A stretch of DNA of 6,180 bases from an uncultured Pseudobdellovibrionaceae bacterium (lineage in GTDB: Bacteria; Bdellovibrionota; Bdellovibrionia; Bdellovibrionales; JAMPXM01). Location of the stretch: contig CAKQVW010000182.1 of NCBI GenBank assembly GCA_934277865.1, positions 1 through 6,180 on the forward strand, written 5' to 3'. Made by a program: the position numbers and the translations under genes. The notes under the pieces are model-generated. The model worked only from the letters and a program-made list of their open reading frames with translations, searched no databases and was not told where the DNA came from. Of this stretch, positions 6,159-6,180 are shown one piece after another; within the stretch, counting starts at the first letter, position 1, and every line of letters begins with the position of its first letter.

Positions 6159-6180
6159 AGCTTAAAAGTAGAGCGTCTCT

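Overview
This window carries six protein-coding genes packed with little space between them. No RNA gene, insertion sequence, CRISPR array or tRNA is visible. Four of the six products carry an export signal or membrane segment, and the metalloprotease is probably secreted too. The coding style is that of a Gram-negative bacterium of moderate GC content. A predatory or delta-proteobacterial-type lineage such as Bdellovibrionota would fit: it combines a secreted metzincin, a peptidoglycan-lytic lipoprotein, an orphan sensor kinase and an orphan solute-binding protein. That assignment is inference from general gene style, not from a marker gene.

Layout. At 1-1184 (+) lies the 3' part of a zinc metalloprotease gene whose zinc-binding helix starts exactly at the window edge. 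Four bases later, at 1189-1671 (+), follows a GAF-domain free methionine-(R)-sulfoxide reductase with all three family cysteines, probably co-transcribed. A 98-bp gap (1672-1769) then contains an AT-rich palindromic cluster and a GC-rich hairpin that ends one base before the next start codon. At 1770-2645 (+) is a membrane-anchored family 3 solute-binding protein with amino-acid-binding residues. It converges with, and overlaps by 7 bp, a sensor histidine kinase at 2639-4195 (-). A short divergent gap (4196-4259) separates the kinase from a lytic-transglycosylase-like lipoprotein at 4260-5045 (+). Twenty bases on, this converges with an exported protein of unknown function at 5066-6145 (-), whose leader contains a twin-arginine-like motif.

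How the genes may work together. Only the first two genes look like an operon. The binding protein and the kinase are neighbours without a transporter or response regulator in view, so each is an orphan here; a functional link between them is speculation. The rest is consistent with cell-envelope maintenance, protein turnover and environmental sensing. I see no convincing undescribed multi-gene system. The points most worth checking are the structured leader at 1719-1768, the orphan binding protein/kinase pair, and the unusual C-terminal end of the last gene, where a +1 frame continues a hydrophobic segment.
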